From positions 1,178,001 through 1,242,000 of the forward strand of contig NZ_JBEFNF010000001.1 in the NCBI RefSeq assembly GCF_040196175.1: 64,000 nt of DNA. Direction: 5' to 3'. This document shows, piece after piece, positions 1 through 8,369 of the stretch. Every line of letters starts with the position of its first letter. Positions within the stretch are counted from its first letter, which is position 1. Origin of the DNA: Halospina sp040196175. GTDB taxonomy: Bacteria; Pseudomonadota; Gammaproteobacteria; Pseudomonadales; Oleiphilaceae. The notes beneath the pieces are model-generated. The model saw nothing but the letters and a program-made list of their open reading frames with translations. It searched no databases and had not been told where the DNA came from. The translations under genes were made by a program, and so were the position numbers.

Positions 1-23
1 AGAACCCGGCTGGCATCAAACAT
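1..23 (-). CDS. Possible first codons of the gene downstream of tmk (partial)
   Basis: Reading the minus strand leftward from tmk, an ATG at 23 follows GGAG and GAAGG motifs and opens a frame that runs off the window after seven codons. In many gammaproteobacteria the gene after tmk is holB, the delta-prime subunit of DNA polymerase III, so that is the natural guess. Seven codons cannot identify it. The bases between this start and the tmk stop hold nothing else I recognise. Confidence 0.3.
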
Positions 24-116
24 AGCCTTCGGTCTCCAGTGATCCTGGGCGTGGTGGTGCTCTGCACGTGTATTCACCGTTATATTAAAGCAGAGCCTGT
101 AAAATCCCGCTAACAA

Positions 117-764
117 TCATCGCAGGTACTGCCACTCCCTGTGGAGTTCTCCCATCGTCCGCCGAACGCCAGCAGCGACCTCCTCCACTGATCCCGCCGC
201 ATCAATACGCCGGTAATGGTTGGTGGGGTCTGCAGCGCGCGCCTCATAAACCTGACGCACGTTTTCAAAGAACCGGATCCGTTCGTACTCAAAGCGATCC
301 GGTCCCCCGCCACGCCCGGCAATCCGGGCCATTCCGGTTGCCACCGGCGCATCGAGCCAGAGCACGGCATCCGGGCGCAGGCTTTCTCCCTGCACCAGGG
401 ACTCGAGCTGCGTGACCGACACTGCGTCCAGACCCCGCCCACCTGCCTGGTAGGCATAGGTGGCATCCGTGAAACGGTCACAGAGCACCCACTCTCCGGC
501 CTCCAGAGAAGGTCGGATGAGGCGTGCCAGATGCTGCGCCCGGGCAGCGAACATCAGCAGAAGCTCGCAGGTGGGATCAACCACCTCCTCCCGCGACCGC
601 AGCAGCAGCTCACGGATTTCTTCCGCCATGGGCGTCCCTCCAGGCTCCCGGGTCACCCGGTGCGCTACGCCCTGTTCCGTCAGCCAGTCACTGGCACTGG
701 CAATGGCTGTGGATTTCCCGACACCCTCAGTGCCCTCAAAAGTAACGAACAGCCCCTGTTTCAT
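117..764 (-). CDS. tmk: Thymidylate kinase
   Basis: Phosphorylates dTMP to dTDP in the cytoplasm, an essential step in dTTP synthesis. The 215-residue product has the Walker A loop GTEGVGKS at residues 11-18 and the family DRF motif at about 96-98 (CDRFTDATYAYQ), followed by a Gly/Arg-rich lid. Length is normal for the family. I chose ATG at 764, which overlaps the mltG stop as TGATG and has GGAG eight bases upstream; a GTG one codon earlier is also open. It is the last recognisable gene of the minus-strand fatty-acid/envelope cluster, and the mltG-tmk order is standard in gammaproteobacteria. Confidence 0.95.
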   Translation of the reverse strand: MKQGLFVTFEGTEGVGKSTAIASASDWLTEQGVAHRVTREPGGTPMAEEIRELLLRSREEVVDPTCELLLMFAARAQHLARLIRPSLEAGEWVLCDRFTDATYAYQAGGRGLDAVSVTQLESLVQGESLRPDAVLWLDAPVATGMARIAGRGGGPDRFEYERIRFFENVRQVYEARAADPTNHYRRIDAAGSVEEVAAGVRRTMGELHREWQYLR

Positions 765-1819
765 CACTCCGCTCCGTCGTCCGGTGCCGGAAAAGACCGA
801 TAATCGGCGTCACGATTCAGCTGATACTCGCGCACTGCCTTATTGTGGGCCTCAAGGGTTTCAGAAAACGCATGCGAACCATCCCCTTTCGCCACAAAAT
901 AGAGCGCATCGCCGTCGGCCGGATTCACGGCAGCCCGTAACGACGCCTCACCCGGCATCCCAATGGGCGTGGGCGGTAAGCCATCGATCCGATAGGTGTT
1001 GTAAGGTGTGTACTGTCGCAAATCAGAGCGACCGATACGGCCCTTGTACGCTTCCCCCATACCATAAATGACGGTGGGATCAGTCTGCAGGCGCATGCCC
1101 TGTTGCAAGCGCCGGATAAAAACGCCAGCAACGCGGGGTTTCTCATCAGCGAGAGGGGTTTCCCGCTCCACAATGGAAGCAAGAATCAACGCTTCATAAG
1201 GGCTTTCCAGTGGCAGGTCATCCCTGCGCTGCTGCCAGAGAGCGGACAGAACCTGTTGCATCCGGTCATGGGCCCTAGCGAGAACATCCAGATTCGAATC
1301 GCCATGCTTGTATTCGTATACCGCCGGAAAAAACCAGCCTTCGGGATGCATGTCGGGTTCTTCAAGGCGTGCCATCACAGCCTCACCACCCATTCCCTGC
1401 AACTCATTGTCCAGTGGCTCGGCATCAGCCAGGCGTGCGCGGACACGCTCGAAGGTCCAACCTTCCGGAATACGCACTGTCCAGGTCTGAGTATCCCCAG
1501 ATGCCACCCGCCGGACAAAGGCCATTGGTGACATACCATCATCCATCCGATAGACCCCGGACTGGAGGCCGGCAAGACTGGGCTCCAGCTTTGCCCGCAC
1601 TCGGAGCCAGAAAGCGCTCGGCAGATACCCGCGATTTTCCAGTTCACGCGCCAGCCCCTGAAGCGTAGTGCCGCGTTCGATCTCCATGGTGAGTGGCCCG
1701 TCGAGCTGCAGAGGCTCCTCCATCCTTTCAAACTGCCACTGCACGAACCGCCAGCCAGCAATAGTCGTCACAGCTAACAGCAGCACCACAAAACCAACAG
1801 ACCGCTTACCCGGCAGCAT
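764..1819 (-). CDS. mltG: Endolytic murein transglycosylase MltG
   Basis: Inner-membrane lytic transglycosylase of the YceG family that cleaves nascent glycan strands and is thought to set their length. The 351-residue protein has one N-terminal membrane helix at about 8-27, a LysM-like segment near 40-110, and the catalytic region LASIVERET, in which Glu218 falls at the same number as the E. coli catalytic glutamate. The C-terminal motifs YNTYRIDGLPPTPIGMPG and AAVNPA are typical of the family. I chose ATG at 1819, overlapping the pabC stop by one base; a GTG at 1822 is possible. Translational coupling to pabC and tmk is likely. Confidence 0.95.
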   Translation of the reverse strand: MLPGKRSVGFVVLLLAVTTIAGWRFVQWQFERMEEPLQLDGPLTMEIERGTTLQGLARELENRGYLPSAFWLRVRAKLEPSLAGLQSGVYRMDDGMSPMAFVRRVASGDTQTWTVRIPEGWTFERVRARLADAEPLDNELQGMGGEAVMARLEEPDMHPEGWFFPAVYEYKHGDSNLDVLARAHDRMQQVLSALWQQRRDDLPLESPYEALILASIVERETPLADEKPRVAGVFIRRLQQGMRLQTDPTVIYGMGEAYKGRIGRSDLRQYTPYNTYRIDGLPPTPIGMPGEASLRAAVNPADGDALYFVAKGDGSHAFSETLEAHNKAVREYQLNRDADYRSFPAPDDGAE

Positions 1820-2637
1820 CACTCGAACCCAAACTCTCTATTCACACTTTCAACCAGCTGGCGCGCTTCATTCGTCAACGCCAGTACCCGTCCGTCACAC
1901 TCACGGACGGGCACCAGGCCCATGACGCTGTTACCCAACAACAGACCATGCTTCCAGAGATCCGACCATGTCAGCCCCCGCTCTTCAACGGTCAGTCCCA
2001 TGCGGTCCAGGTTGGCGACGAGCCAGTCCCGCAGCACTCCGGCAACAGCCAACTGGTCGCGAGGAGGCGTAACCAGGGTCTGACCCATCACAGAGAACAG
2101 ACAGCTGCGGGTTCCCTCAATCCAACCCGACTGTTCATCCACCGCCATAAGGCCTTCAAACTCATCGGCGGCAAGCTCGGCACTCGCAAGCACCTGGTCC
2201 AGACGCGCGAGCGTCTTGTATCCCTGGGCTGGCGCCCCAGCGGCTAACGTCTGCCGGCAGAGCCGGATTCGGGCCCCTTCACGCGGCACCTCCGGCACCG
2301 GGGCAACAGAAGTAATCACCCTCGGCGAAACGACCTCGGGAGGCCGATACCCGCGACCGCCCGAGCCACCGGTGACGGTGACCTTGAGCACGGCTGGTGT
2401 CTCAGGTGCAAGCAGCCCGTCCGCGGATGCCTGTCGCCACCAGGCTTCTGCCTCTCTTGAGCCAAATGGAATCCCAAGCACCCGGCACCCGGCAATAAGC
2501 CGATCGAGGTGTGCCTCCAGCAGTGCCGGGCCGGCCGGCGTCACCCTGAGGGTTTCGAAAACACCCTGGCCATAGGCCAACCCACGGTCATCCCCCGCGA
2601 TGGCCAGGCTGTCTCCCGGCCAGATCCACTCGGGCAT
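1819..2637 (-). CDS. pabC: Aminodeoxychorismate lyase
   Basis: PLP-dependent lyase that turns 4-amino-4-deoxychorismate into p-aminobenzoate and pyruvate for folate synthesis. The 272-residue product belongs to fold-type IV PLP enzymes; the PLP lysine is probably Lys141 in GYKTLARLDQV, and DRGLAYGQGVFETLR near the N terminus is a family signature. ATG at 2637 has GGGAG nine bases upstream. The frame stays open to a TTG at 2670, but that would reach up to the acpP terminator and lacks a ribosome site. A weak resemblance to D-amino acid transaminases remains, but the acpP-pabC-mltG-tmk order supports PabC. Confidence 0.9.
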   Translation of the reverse strand: MPEWIWPGDSLAIAGDDRGLAYGQGVFETLRVTPAGPALLEAHLDRLIAGCRVLGIPFGSREAEAWWRQASADGLLAPETPAVLKVTVTGGSGGRGYRPPEVVSPRVITSVAPVPEVPREGARIRLCRQTLAAGAPAQGYKTLARLDQVLASAELAADEFEGLMAVDEQSGWIEGTRSCLFSVMGQTLVTPPRDQLAVAGVLRDWLVANLDRMGLTVEERGLTWSDLWKHGLLLGNSVMGLVPVRECDGRVLALTNEARQLVESVNREFGFE

Positions 2638-2672
2638 CAGCTGCACTCCCGCTTCAGGAACCAGTGACAATC

Positions 2673-2701
2673 AAAAAAGCCGCCCTTACTAAGGGCGGCT
2701 T
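2673..2701 (-). terminator. Rho-independent terminator downstream of acpP
   Basis: On the minus strand an 11-base stem (AAGCCGCCCTT / AAGGGCGGCTT) with a three-base loop is followed by six T. It lies between the acpP stop and the pabC ribosome site, so it should end most acpP transcripts and let only a fraction continue into pabC-mltG-tmk. Confidence 0.9.
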
Positions 2702-2729
2702 CGGTACTGATCGAACCGCGTTCGTCCGT

Positions 2730-2963
2730 TCAGCTGTGGGACTCGATATAGTCTACCGCGTCCTTGACCGTGGTCAGCTTTTCAGCCTCTTCGTCCGGGA
2801 TTTCGGTCTCGAACTCTTCTTCCAGCGCCATGACCAGCTCAACCGTATCAAGGGAGTCGGCGCCCAGGTCTTCTACAAAAGAGGAAGTGCTCTGTACTTC
2901 TGACTCCTTGACCCCCAGCTGTTCACAGACGATCTTCTTAACGCGTTCTTCAACTGTACTCAT
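2730..2963 (-). CDS. acpP: Acyl carrier protein
   Basis: Small acidic carrier that holds growing acyl chains on a 4'-phosphopantetheine arm during fatty acid synthesis. The 77-residue product has the DSL attachment motif with Ser37 (GADSLDTVELVMALEEEF), the canonical position. ATG at 2963 follows TGAGGACATT. It sits between fabG and pabC as in E. coli, with its own promoter upstream and a strong terminator behind, which fits the high stoichiometry needed for this protein. The gene is intact and ordinary. Confidence 0.98.
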   Translation of the reverse strand: MSTVEERVKKIVCEQLGVKESEVQSTSSFVEDLGADSLDTVELVMALEEEFETEIPDEEAEKLTTVKDAVDYIESHS

Positions 2964-3004
2964 AATGTCCTCATTGTGTACCTAACCAGCAATGCTGGCG
3001 TGCC

Positions 3005-3033
3005 AGTTTAGTTGGTTGCCCCGGGCCGAACAA
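3005..3033 (-). promoter_or_regulatory. Predicted sigma-70 promoter of acpP
   Basis: On the minus strand TTGTTC (3028-3033) and TAAACT (3005-3010) are spaced by 17 bases. The expected transcript has a leader of about 35-40 bases containing the small palindrome CCAGCATTGCTGG. The -35 box sits in the loop of an imperfect GC-rich inverted repeat (CCGGGC...GCCCGG). This is prediction by eye. Confidence 0.5.
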
Positions 3034-3092
3034 GCAGCCCGGAAGCGGCTGACCGGAAGTCGTGACCCGCCCCAGGACAGGCACGCCTTCCT

Positions 3093-3833
3093 TCAGTTCA
3101 TATACATGCCGCCATTGACATGTATAGTTTCACCATTGACATAACCCGCCCCTGAAGAGGCGAGAAACAAGGCCACCTCGGCCACTTCACTTGCCTCACC
3201 GAGCCGACCTGCCGGGATAGCCGAAAGCATGGCATCACGCTGGCTTTCGTCAAGCTCCCGAGTCATGTCTGTTTCAATAAAACCGGGTGCAATGGCGTTG
3301 ACGGTTATGCCGCGGCTGCCGACCTCTTTGGCCAGAGATCGGGTTATACCCTCGATACCCGCTTTGCTGGCGGCATAATTCATCTGACCCGCATTGCCCA
3401 TGCGGGCAACCACTGAGCTCAGATTGATGATACGTCCGGTACGCGCCTTCATCATGCCCTTAAGAACGGCCTGACTGGTGCGATAGACCGCTGAAAGATT
3501 GGTATTGACCACCTCATCCCAGTCTTCCGGCTTCATACGCATTGCAAGGCCGTCACGAGTAACCCCGGCATTATTCACCAACACCGTTGGTGAGCCGAAG
3601 CTGTGTGTTACCGCCTTAATGCCCGCCGTAACACTCTCTGCATCAGCCACATTCATGACGATACCGTCCCCCTGCCAACCCTGATCACTGATCCGGCTGG
3701 CAATGGCAGAGGCACCGGATTCCGACGTGGCCGTCCCGACCACGATCGCGCCGGCACCGGCAAAGCATTCCAGAATCGCGCTGCCAATACCTCGACTGGC
3801 GCCGGTTACCAGAACCACCTGTCCTTCCAGCAT
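3093..3833 (-). CDS. fabG: 3-oxoacyl-[acyl-carrier-protein] reductase
   Basis: NADPH-dependent reductase for the first reduction in each cycle of type II fatty acid synthesis. The 246-residue short-chain dehydrogenase shows the cofactor loop GASRGIG (11-17), NNAG near 87-90, and the catalytic Ser140, Tyr153 and Lys157 (MNYAASKAGI). I chose ATG at 3833 (MLEGQVVLVTG), with GGAGAAGAGG directly upstream and a start matching known FabG proteins; the frame is open further upstream, but that extension overlaps fabD and has no family support. It lies 25 bases after fabD in the plsX-fabD-fabG-acpP order. Confidence 0.97.
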   Translation of the reverse strand: MLEGQVVLVTGASRGIGSAILECFAGAGAIVVGTATSESGASAIASRISDQGWQGDGIVMNVADAESVTAGIKAVTHSFGSPTVLVNNAGVTRDGLAMRMKPEDWDEVVNTNLSAVYRTSQAVLKGMMKARTGRIINLSSVVARMGNAGQMNYAASKAGIEGITRSLAKEVGSRGITVNAIAPGFIETDMTRELDESQRDAMLSAIPAGRLGEASEVAEVALFLASSGAGYVNGETIHVNGGMYMN

Positions 3834-3858
3834 CCTCTTCTCCAATTGCAGGTCGTTT

Positions 3859-4800
3859 TCAGGCGCTTTCGCGAACTGCTTCCAGCGCCTTGCCCATCTG
3901 TTCAGGGGTATCAGTCGGATGACACCCAATATTCCGGTCAATACGCCGAATCAACCCGGAAAGGACCCGGCCCGGCCCGCACTCGGTCATGACGCTAACA
4001 CCCTGCTCCGCCATGAAACGCACGGACTCACTCCAGCGCACCGGCGATATCAACTGCCAGTACAGATTGTCGCGAATGGTACCGGCATCAGTCACGGCGC
4101 CAGCGGATACGTTCTGTACCACTGGAATGGCAGCATCCTGAACACTGACACCCGCCAGCGCGCCGGCCATACGATCAGCCGCAGGCTGCATCAGGGTACA
4201 GTGAGACGGCACGCTGACATCGAGAGGCGTGACTTTCTTCGCGCCTTCCTCGCGCGCCCGTTCAATCACTGAATTGACCGCATTCAGCGACCCGGCAATC
4301 ACCACTTGCCCCGGCGCGTTGAAATTCACTGCCTCAACCACACCCTCGGCGACATGCTCCTGACAGAGGCTTATAACGGCCTCACCATCCATTCCGATAA
4401 TGGCCGCCATGCGACCTTCTCCCTGCGGCACGGCGTGACGCATGGCATCGCCACGGATGCCCACAAGCTCCACGGCGTCCGCAAAATCCAGACAGCCGGC
4501 TGCCACCAGTGCGGAATATTCACCGAGGCTGTGGCCCGCGAGATAATCCGGTACGGGGCCGCCAAGTTCTCGCCATACCCGCCAGAGTGCCACGCTGGCA
4601 GTCAGAAGTGCAGGCTGTGTGATATCCGTTCGGTTCAACTCCTCCGCCGGGCCTTCGCGGCAGAGCGCGGCCAGGTCATAACCCAGCACATCGGACGCCT
4701 GTTCAAAGGTCTGCCCGACCAGCGGCCACTCGGCGGCCGCTTCATCCAGCATCCCTACCGACTGGGATCCCTGACCGGGAAACACCAATGCTGTCGTCAT
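3859..4800 (-). CDS. fabD: Malonyl-CoA:ACP transacylase
   Basis: Moves the malonyl group from CoA to acyl carrier protein to supply elongation units. The 313-residue product has the nucleophile elbow AGHSLGE with Ser91 and the second catalytic residue His200 (VSVPSHCTLM), plus the start MTTALVFPGQGSQSVGM typical of FabD. ATG at 4800 has AGGA a few bases upstream. The fabD-fabG spacing of 25 bases and plsX-fabD spacing of 19 bases point to one operon. Confidence 0.97.
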   Translation of the reverse strand: MTTALVFPGQGSQSVGMLDEAAAEWPLVGQTFEQASDVLGYDLAALCREGPAEELNRTDITQPALLTASVALWRVWRELGGPVPDYLAGHSLGEYSALVAAGCLDFADAVELVGIRGDAMRHAVPQGEGRMAAIIGMDGEAVISLCQEHVAEGVVEAVNFNAPGQVVIAGSLNAVNSVIERAREEGAKKVTPLDVSVPSHCTLMQPAADRMAGALAGVSVQDAAIPVVQNVSAGAVTDAGTIRDNLYWQLISPVRWSESVRFMAEQGVSVMTECGPGRVLSGLIRRIDRNIGCHPTDTPEQMGKALEAVRESA

Positions 4801-4819
4801 CTGTCTGTCCTGTTGTGTT

Positions 4820-5827
4820 CTAGAATTCAACCTGTTCCAGCAATTCGCCAAGCCTGCGTGGCAATTCGTGCTCAGTTTCACGGGCTGCCTGCTCGATCGC
4901 GGCAACCAGCCCGGTCACGTCCGCATTACCGTGGCTTTTGATCACCACACCGCGCAGGCCGATAAAACTCGCGCCATTATGCCGCGCAGGATCGAGGCGC
5001 CGCTTGATCCTGCGTAACACCGGTGCGGCTAGGAGCGCGACGAGCCGTGAATACCAGCCATAGCGGAAGGTACGACGTATCAGATCGCCTATAAGCTCCG
5101 CTACGCCTTCGCCCGTTTTCAGAGCTACATTACCCACAAAACCATCGCATACGACCACATCCGCCACGCCACGAAAAAGATCGCTGCCCTCAATATAGCC
5201 GATGTAACCAGACTCCTCCCGTACCTGCAGCATGTGGCCCGCGAGACGCACCTGTTCATTGCCCTTGACGGCTTCCTGGCCCACATTGAGCAGTGCGACA
5301 CGGGGATTCCAGATACCATCAACGGCCTGGGCCATGAGACGTCCTATCAGTGCGAACTGCACGAGATGCTCAGAGCTGGTATCGACATTAGCGCCAAGGT
5401 CCAGAACATAGCAGCAGTGCTCGTCATGGAAGGGGATGCGCTTGATGATGGCTGGTCGCTCAATACCGGGCCAAGTCTCGAGGGTACTACGGCCGAGGGC
5501 CATGAGCGCACCAGTATTGCCGGCGCTGACACAGGCGTCGGCATCACCACTGCGAACCAGGGATAGGGCCTGGGCCATGGAGGACTGCTGACGGTACCGC
5601 AGCGCATGGGAAGGGCGGTCCTCCATGGTAACCACGTCCGGCGCATCATGGATCTCGATGCGTTCATGGCCTGCAGACAAAAAGGCCTCAAGCGCTGTGC
5701 GTCTGCCGAGCAGCACAACCCTCAAGGCCCTGTTATTCGAGACTGCAACTTCCGCGGCGCGGACCACCGGCTCACAGCCGCGGTCGCCACTCATGGCATC
5801 AACGGCGATGGTGGTCACGGCCGCCAC
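4820..5827 (-). CDS. plsX: Phosphate acyltransferase PlsX
   Basis: Converts acyl-ACP to acyl-phosphate, the donor for PlsY-mediated glycerol-3-phosphate acylation, linking fatty acid and phospholipid synthesis. The family signature IAVDAMSGDRGCEPVV opens the protein, and GNTGALMALG and NVGQEAVKGNE follow. The most likely start is GTG at 5827, seven bases after the rpmF stop; a second GTG at 5818 (MTTIAVDAMSGD) is equally compatible with the family. The product is 335 residues from the first GTG, close to normal. Non-ATG initiation right behind rpmF suggests translational coupling. Confidence 0.95.
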   Translation of the reverse strand: MAAVTTIAVDAMSGDRGCEPVVRAAEVAVSNNRALRVVLLGRRTALEAFLSAGHERIEIHDAPDVVTMEDRPSHALRYRQQSSMAQALSLVRSGDADACVSAGNTGALMALGRSTLETWPGIERPAIIKRIPFHDEHCCYVLDLGANVDTSSEHLVQFALIGRLMAQAVDGIWNPRVALLNVGQEAVKGNEQVRLAGHMLQVREESGYIGYIEGSDLFRGVADVVVCDGFVGNVALKTGEGVAELIGDLIRRTFRYGWYSRLVALLAAPVLRRIKRRLDPARHNGASFIGLRGVVIKSHGNADVTGLVAAIEQAARETEHELPRRLGELLEQVEF

Positions 5828-5834
5828 CGGTCAC

Positions 5835-6014
5835 TCAGTCTTCGGGTGTTTCGATCACCTTCTTGCCCCGGTAGAAACCGTCGGGCGAGATGTGATGCCG
5901 GCGATGCACTTCCCCGGTGGTCGGATCCATCGAGATAGCGGGCTTGCGGAGCCCGTCGTGGGAGCGACGCATACCGCGCCGTGAACGGGTCTTGCGGTTC
6001 TTTTGAACGGCCAT
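5835..6014 (-). CDS. rpmF: 50S ribosomal protein L32
   Basis: Component of the large ribosomal subunit. The 59-codon frame begins MAVQKNRKTRSRRGMRRSHD, the diagnostic N terminus of proteobacterial L32, continues through a His-rich stretch (GEVHRRHHISPDG), and ends YRGKKVIETPED. ATG at 6014 has AGGAG ten bases upstream. Zinc-binding cysteines found in some L32 forms are absent, so this is the zinc-free type. It sits between yceD and plsX, the conserved order linking ribosome and membrane-lipid synthesis. Confidence 0.97.
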   Translation of the reverse strand: MAVQKNRKTRSRRGMRRSHDGLRKPAISMDPTTGEVHRRHHISPDGFYRGKKVIETPED

Positions 6015-6050
6015 AGCAGATTACTCCTGGAGTCTTACTTTTCTCTTGAA

Positions 6051-6617
6051 TTACGAGTCCGTTCCGCCCTGATCCTTGCCTCCACTGCCAAGGCCGGCCA
6101 AAACACGGAACGGATTGTCGGTATCGTGCTCGCGCGCCTGAGCGACGGCGTCGTCGGCATCCCGGTTGATGCGCTCCAGCGTGGCGGATGCGCTGCAGCC
6201 TGACTCCTCATGAACCGGATCATCCGGCAGGCACATGATGAGTTCATCCTCCAGAACCTCACGGATCGGCAGTTCCCGTTTCCCCGATACCATGGGCTCA
6301 AGGCTCGCTGGCAGCTGATCCGCCATGGCCTCTGAATCGACCACGCCCACCTGGAAGTTTGACTCCACGGGAAGCCGCATTGCCTCAAGGCACCGCTGGC
6401 ACTGAACTACCAGCTCCGCCCGGATCCAGCCTTCGATGACGCGACGCCGCTCGTCATCAAAATAGAACGCCAGCCTGACCATCGCCTCACCATCATTTTC
6501 GATGACAAGCGGTTCGAGCCGGTTCATACCGGCAAGGGCCAGACCACCCTCTCGCACAGACCCCTGTTCGAATGGCTTCAGCGCATCAATAGACAGAGGT
6601 ATTTCCGGGTTCGACAT
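6051..6617 (-). CDS. yceD: YceD family protein (DUF177), 23S rRNA accumulation protein
   Basis: YceD proteins are needed for normal accumulation of 23S rRNA in E. coli; the biochemical activity is unsettled. The 188-residue product has the family cysteine motif VVQCQRCLEAM in the middle and a later pair in IMCLPDDPVHEESGC. ATG at 6617 (MSNPEIPLSIDAL) is the only good start; no strong ribosome site precedes it. It lies 36 bases before rpmF, the conserved yceD-rpmF-plsX arrangement. Confidence 0.9.
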   Translation of the reverse strand: MSNPEIPLSIDALKPFEQGSVREGGLALAGMNRLEPLVIENDGEAMVRLAFYFDDERRRVIEGWIRAELVVQCQRCLEAMRLPVESNFQVGVVDSEAMADQLPASLEPMVSGKRELPIREVLEDELIMCLPDDPVHEESGCSASATLERINRDADDAVAQAREHDTDNPFRVLAGLGSGGKDQGGTDS

Positions 6618-6658
6618 AAGGCCGCGATTCTAGGGTTCCCTTCATTGAATGTCAAAGA

Positions 6659-7693
6659 TCAGCGCAGTACGGGGCCACTGTTCATGAGCGTTTCCGTTAC
6701 ACCTTGCCCAACGGAACTGCCCAGATCACGCATGATGCGCTGGAGCGGCGAGGGCTGATAGCTGTAATCGACAACTTCCTCAGCGCCCACCACGTTGCGG
6801 GCGACCTGGCCTGCGGAATTGAAACTGTCGACCAGCCCCAGCTCCCGCGCTTTCTGACCGGTCCAGATCAGCCCGGAGAACAGTTCCGCCTCGGATTCCT
6901 TCAACTTATCACCGCGACCTTCGCGCACACGCTCAATAAACTGGCTATGGGTGCGATCAAGCACACTTTCCCAGAACTTAACCTGCTCCGGATCCTCAGG
7001 AAGAAAGGGATCCAGGAAGGCCTTGTTCTCACCGGCTGTGTACAGCCGGCGCTCAATCCCCAGCTTTTCCATCACACCTGTGAACCCGAAACCGCCACCA
7101 CGCACGCCAATGGACCCAACCAAGCTGGAGGGGTTCGCATGGATACGATCCGCTGCCGCCGCAATGTAGTAGGCGCCAGAGGCGCCAATATCCGAGATCA
7201 CTGCATGCACTTTCTTGTCAGGATATTCGTCACGCAGGCGATTAATTGCCTGATAGACATAGTCCGCCTGAACCGGACTGCCTCCTGGACTGTTAATACG
7301 CAGGATCACGCCTTTTGACTCTTCGGCCGCAAAAGCATTCTCGAGCGCAGTCACCAAATTGTCTGCACTGGCATCCTGACCCTGGACAATGGCCCCTTCC
7401 ACGTCGACCAGCGCGGTGTGAGGACCGCTGGTGCCTGGAGCCAGGTCACCCGAACCAAAAGGCGCCCTGAACGTGAACAGAAGCGCAAACAGATACAGCA
7501 GCACCAGAGTTTTGAACAGAATACCCCAGCGCCGGCTGCGGCGCTGCTCAGCCTGCATCGAAAGCATCGTCTTCTCAATCAGGCGCCACTCCTTGGAATC
7601 CTCCCTGGGCTCCTGGTGACGGCTTTCGGATGGCTGCGCGGACTGCTCCCGGGTCACCCCCCATTCCGCATTTTCCGAATCCCACTCGGACAT
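6659..7693 (-). CDS. sppA: Signal peptide peptidase SppA, short 36K type
   Basis: Membrane-bound serine protease that degrades cleaved signal peptides. The 344-residue protein has a hydrophilic N-terminal tail of about 55 residues, one membrane helix near 58-74, then the ClpP-like protease fold. The catalytic pair is Ser172 (DIGASGAYYIAA) and Lys224 (AGENKAFLDPF), 52 residues apart as in Bacillus SppA. It is about half the size of E. coli SppA because it has one protease domain rather than two. ATG at 7693 has a strong GGAG. It lies between a HAD hydrolase gene and yceD on the same strand. Confidence 0.92.
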   Translation of the reverse strand: MSEWDSENAEWGVTREQSAQPSESRHQEPREDSKEWRLIEKTMLSMQAEQRRSRRWGILFKTLVLLYLFALLFTFRAPFGSGDLAPGTSGPHTALVDVEGAIVQGQDASADNLVTALENAFAAEESKGVILRINSPGGSPVQADYVYQAINRLRDEYPDKKVHAVISDIGASGAYYIAAAADRIHANPSSLVGSIGVRGGGFGFTGVMEKLGIERRLYTAGENKAFLDPFLPEDPEQVKFWESVLDRTHSQFIERVREGRGDKLKESEAELFSGLIWTGQKARELGLVDSFNSAGQVARNVVGAEEVVDYSYQPSPLQRIMRDLGSSVGQGVTETLMNSGPVLR

Positions 7694-7709
7694 GATGTCT
7701 CCTCGCCTG

Positions 7710-8369
7710 TTATTGATCGGTACTGATGGGAGCCATCAGCTCCCGCAGCTTAAAGATATCGGAGGCAATCGCCACCGGGCTGTGCCCGGAAAGCTGCTCC
7801 TGCGAATGAACCCCCCAGGTTACCCCGATGGCAGGCATGCCGATCCGGCGTGCCATTTCCATGTCGTAAATGGTATCACCCACCATCACCATGCGCTCTA
7901 CGGCAACGCCGGTTTCAGACACAATCTGACGCAGCATCAGGGGATCCGGTTTCGACGCCGTCTCATTCGCGCACCGCGTAAGCGGAAAATACCGCTCCAA
8001 GCCACTGGAACCAAGCGCCCTATCAAGACCTGGCCGACTTTTACCCGTAGCCACCGCCAGCGTTGGACCACCATGCAGGCTGGTCACCAGCTCACTCACC
8101 CCCGGGAAGAGGTCATCCGGCGTGGTATCGCGCTGGAAGAAGTAATGGGCATAAACTTCCCGGAGCCGCGTCATCTCTTCTCTGGTAATTCCGGGCCAGA
8201 GCTGACCCAGAGCTTCCTCCATGCCGAGTCCCACGATATGACGCAGGGCTTCACGCTCACGAGCCGGATACCCAAGATCCCGGGCAGCCAACTCAAGACT
8301 GTCCGCGATGTGATCCACGGAATCGACCAGGGTGCCATCCCAGTCAAAGATCACTACATCAAAGCTCAT
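7710..8369 (-). CDS. HAD family hydrolase, phosphoglycolate phosphatase-like
   Basis: Cytoplasmic phosphatase of HAD subfamily IA. The nucleophile and general acid are Asp9 and Asp11 in VIFDWDGTLVDS; ATGKSR and VMVGDTIYDMEMA supply the later motifs. The 219-residue length and cap type match Gph and related phosphatases, but substrate cannot be told from sequence. ATG at 8369 overlaps the rluC stop as ATGA, so it is translated right after rluC. The rluC-HAD-sppA order recurs in gammaproteobacteria and may reflect housekeeping repair rather than one pathway. Confidence 0.88.
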   Translation of the reverse strand: MSFDVVIFDWDGTLVDSVDHIADSLELAARDLGYPAREREALRHIVGLGMEEALGQLWPGITREEMTRLREVYAHYFFQRDTTPDDLFPGVSELVTSLHGGPTLAVATGKSRPGLDRALGSSGLERYFPLTRCANETASKPDPLMLRQIVSETGVAVERMVMVGDTIYDMEMARRIGMPAIGVTWGVHSQEQLSGHSPVAIASDIFKLRELMAPISTDQ